Positions 5,799 to 6,922 of a DNA stretch of 6,922 nt are shown here, piece by piece. The stretch is from Rhodospirillaceae bacterium (GTDB taxonomy: Bacteria; Pseudomonadota; Alphaproteobacteria; UBA828). The stretch spans positions 1-6,922 of the forward strand of contig JAPPKP010000186.1 of NCBI GenBank assembly GCA_028819955.1, written 5' to 3'. The notes beneath the pieces were generated by a model that was not told the origin of the DNA, did not search any database, and saw only the letters and a list, made by a program, of their open reading frames with translations. Positions within the stretch are counted from its first letter, which is position 1. Each line of letters opens with the position of its first letter. The translations under genes were made by a program, and so were the position numbers.

Positions 5799-6569
5799 TC
5801 AGGCCGCCGCGCTCGGCTCCAGCCCGAGGCCGGCATAGCCGCGGCTCTCGAGCTCCAGCGCGAGCTCGCTTCCGCCCGAGCGCACGATGCGGCCGCCGGC
5901 GAGCACGTGCACCTTGTCCGGCACGACGTGATCGAGCAGCCGCTGATAGTGGGTGATGACCACCATCGCCCGCGCCGGCGCTCGCAGCGCGTTGATGCCG
6001 TCGGCGACGACCTTCAGCGCGTCGATGTCGAGCCCCGAGTCGGTCTCGTCGAGAATGGCAAGCGTCGGTTCCAGCAGCGCCATCTGGAGCATCTCGTTGC
6101 GCTTCTTCTCGCCGCCGGAGAAGCCGACGTTGAGGGCGCGCCGCATCATGCCGTCGTCGATGCCGAGCGCCGCGCGCTTGGCCTTGACCAGCTTGAGAAA
6201 CTCCATCGCGTCGTATTCCTGCTCGCCGCGATGCTTGCGGGCCGCGTTGACCGCCGTCTTGAGGAAGGTCGCGCTGCCCACGCCCGGTATCTCCACCGGA
6301 TATTGGAAGGCGAGAAAGACGCCGCTGCACGCCCGCTCCTCCACGCTCATTGCGAGCAGATCCTGGCCCTGGTAGGTGATCGAGCCCTCGATCACCTCGT
6401 AGCCCTCGCGGCCGGCGATCACGTAGGCGAGCGTGCTCTTGCCGGAGCCGTTGGGCCCCATCACCGCGTGTACTTCGCCTGTATCCACCTGGAGGTCGAG
6501 GCCGTTCAGGATCGGCTTGCCGTCAGCGGTCGCGTGTAGATTTTCGATCGTCAACATGGTCTTCGACAT
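5799..6569 (-). CDS. sufC: SufC, ABC-type ATPase of the SufBCD complex
   Basis: This 256-residue soluble ABC ATPase hydrolyses ATP to drive shape changes of the SufB-SufD pair during cluster assembly; it is not a transporter. All ABC motifs are intact: Walker A GPNGSGKS (38-45), Q-loop Gln89 in AFQYP, signature SGGEKKR (151-157), Walker B LAILDE ending in Asp174-Glu175, D-loop SGLD and the switch His207 in ITHYQR. The sequence GFSGGEKKRNEMLQ and the ETDSGLD block are typical of SufC. The ATG at 6569 follows the sufB stop by 33 bp; a second ATG four codons on is possible, and neither has a strong ribosome binding site. Length is standard for the family. Confidence 0.97.
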   Translation of the reverse strand: MSKTMLTIENLHATADGKPILNGLDLQVDTGEVHAVMGPNGSGKSTLAYVIAGREGYEVIEGSITYQGQDLLAMSVEERACSGVFLAFQYPVEIPGVGSATFLKTAVNAARKHRGEQEYDAMEFLKLVKAKRAALGIDDGMMRRALNVGFSGGEKKRNEMLQMALLEPTLAILDETDSGLDIDALKVVADGINALRAPARAMVVITHYQRLLDHVVPDKVHVLAGGRIVRSGGSELALELESRGYAGLGLEPSAAA

Positions 6570-6602
6570 GCTCTTCGGAGTGAGTTGGAACCGGGTACTG
6601 TC

Positions 6603-6922
6603 CTAGCCCACACTGCCTTCGAGGCTGATGGCCACCAGCTTCTGGGCCTCGACAGCGAACTCCATCGGCAGCTCCTGCAGCACCTCGCGGCAGAAGCCGT
6701 TCACGATCAGCGCGACGGCGTCCTCCTCGTCGATGCCGCGCTGGCGGCAGTAGAAGAGCTGGTCCTCGCTAATCTTGGATGTGGTCGCCTCGTGCTCGAC
6801 CCGCGCCGTAGGGTTGCGGGATTCGATGTAAGGCACTGTGTGGGCGCCGCATTCCGCGCCGATCAGAAGCGAATCGCACTGGGTGTGGTTGCGCGCGCCC
6901 TCGGCCTTCGGCTGGATGCGCA
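6603..6922 (-). CDS. sufB: SufB, scaffold subunit of SufBCD, C-terminal 105 residues only
   Basis: The visible part is the C-terminus of SufB, the subunit on which the Fe-S cluster is thought to form together with SufD. It contains [38 protein letters not shown] and [17 protein letters not shown], followed by a terminus ending SLEGSVG, all hallmark SufB sequences. By recalled alignment, the cysteine in TQCDS matches E. coli Cys405, the residue that receives sulfur. The Glu-His-Glu in VEHEAT matches E. coli residues 432-434. The family is about 480-495 residues, so roughly four fifths of the gene lies beyond the right edge. The coding sequence continues in frame to the window end without a stop. 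It is the most upstream operon gene in view; the operon promoter is not in the window. Confidence 0.97.
   Translation of the reverse strand, partial: RIQPKAEGARNHTQCDSLLIGAECGAHTVPYIESRNPTARVEHEATTSKISEDQLFYCRQRGIDEEDAVALIVNGFCREVLQELPMEFAVEAQKLVAISLEGSVG

Noticed and set aside
5389..6330. Minus-strand open frame of 313 codons across the sufC-sufD junction
   Set aside because: Shadow of two clear genes in another frame with low-complexity Arg-rich composition.

Overview
This is a GC-rich chromosomal window, most likely from an alphaproteobacterium. The evidence is the strong G/C preference at third codon positions, the gene order of the iron-sulfur operon, and protein sequences that match alphaproteobacterial families. 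A Rhodospirillales-like host is plausible but not proven. The gene content is mostly recognisable housekeeping; I see no mobile element, CRISPR array or clear novel system.

Left part (1-1671). A carbon-nitrogen hydrolase gene runs leftward off the edge. Its first 230 residues closely resemble N-carbamoyl-D-amino-acid hydrolase, with the Glu-Lys-Cys triad intact. It is divergent from a rightward gene for a two-helix membrane protein of the DUF502/COG2928 family. The 237-bp gap between them holds a promoter-like pair facing the hydrolase and a G/C-rich dyad whose outer arm overlaps the -35 box.

Middle (1672-1832). A complete tRNA-Pro with anticodon TGG and an encoded CCA lies on the plus strand, with a plausible sigma70-type promoter just upstream. 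Its 3' end is 14 bp from the stop codon of the convergent SUF operon.

Right part (1833-6922). Seven tightly packed minus-strand genes form a SUF iron-sulfur cluster assembly operon, in transcription order sufB (C-terminal part only), sufC, sufD, sufS, sufU, a DUF59/SufT-like gene and a sufA/iscA-like gene. SufS takes sulfur from cysteine and SufU accepts it. SufB, SufC and SufD form the ATP-driven scaffold on which the cluster is built. The DUF59 and A-type proteins probably help mature clusters or pass them to target proteins. Several junctions overlap (GTGA, TGATG, ATGA), indicating translational coupling. The operon promoter and any regulator such as IscR or RirA lie beyond the right edge.

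The points most worth a second look are the zinc-type SufU paired with a SufS carrying the matching HPHD histidine, the long Pro/Ala/Glu-rich N-terminal arm on the DUF59 protein, the operator-like dyad in the divergent gap, and the absence of a visible terminator between the SUF operon and the tRNA.
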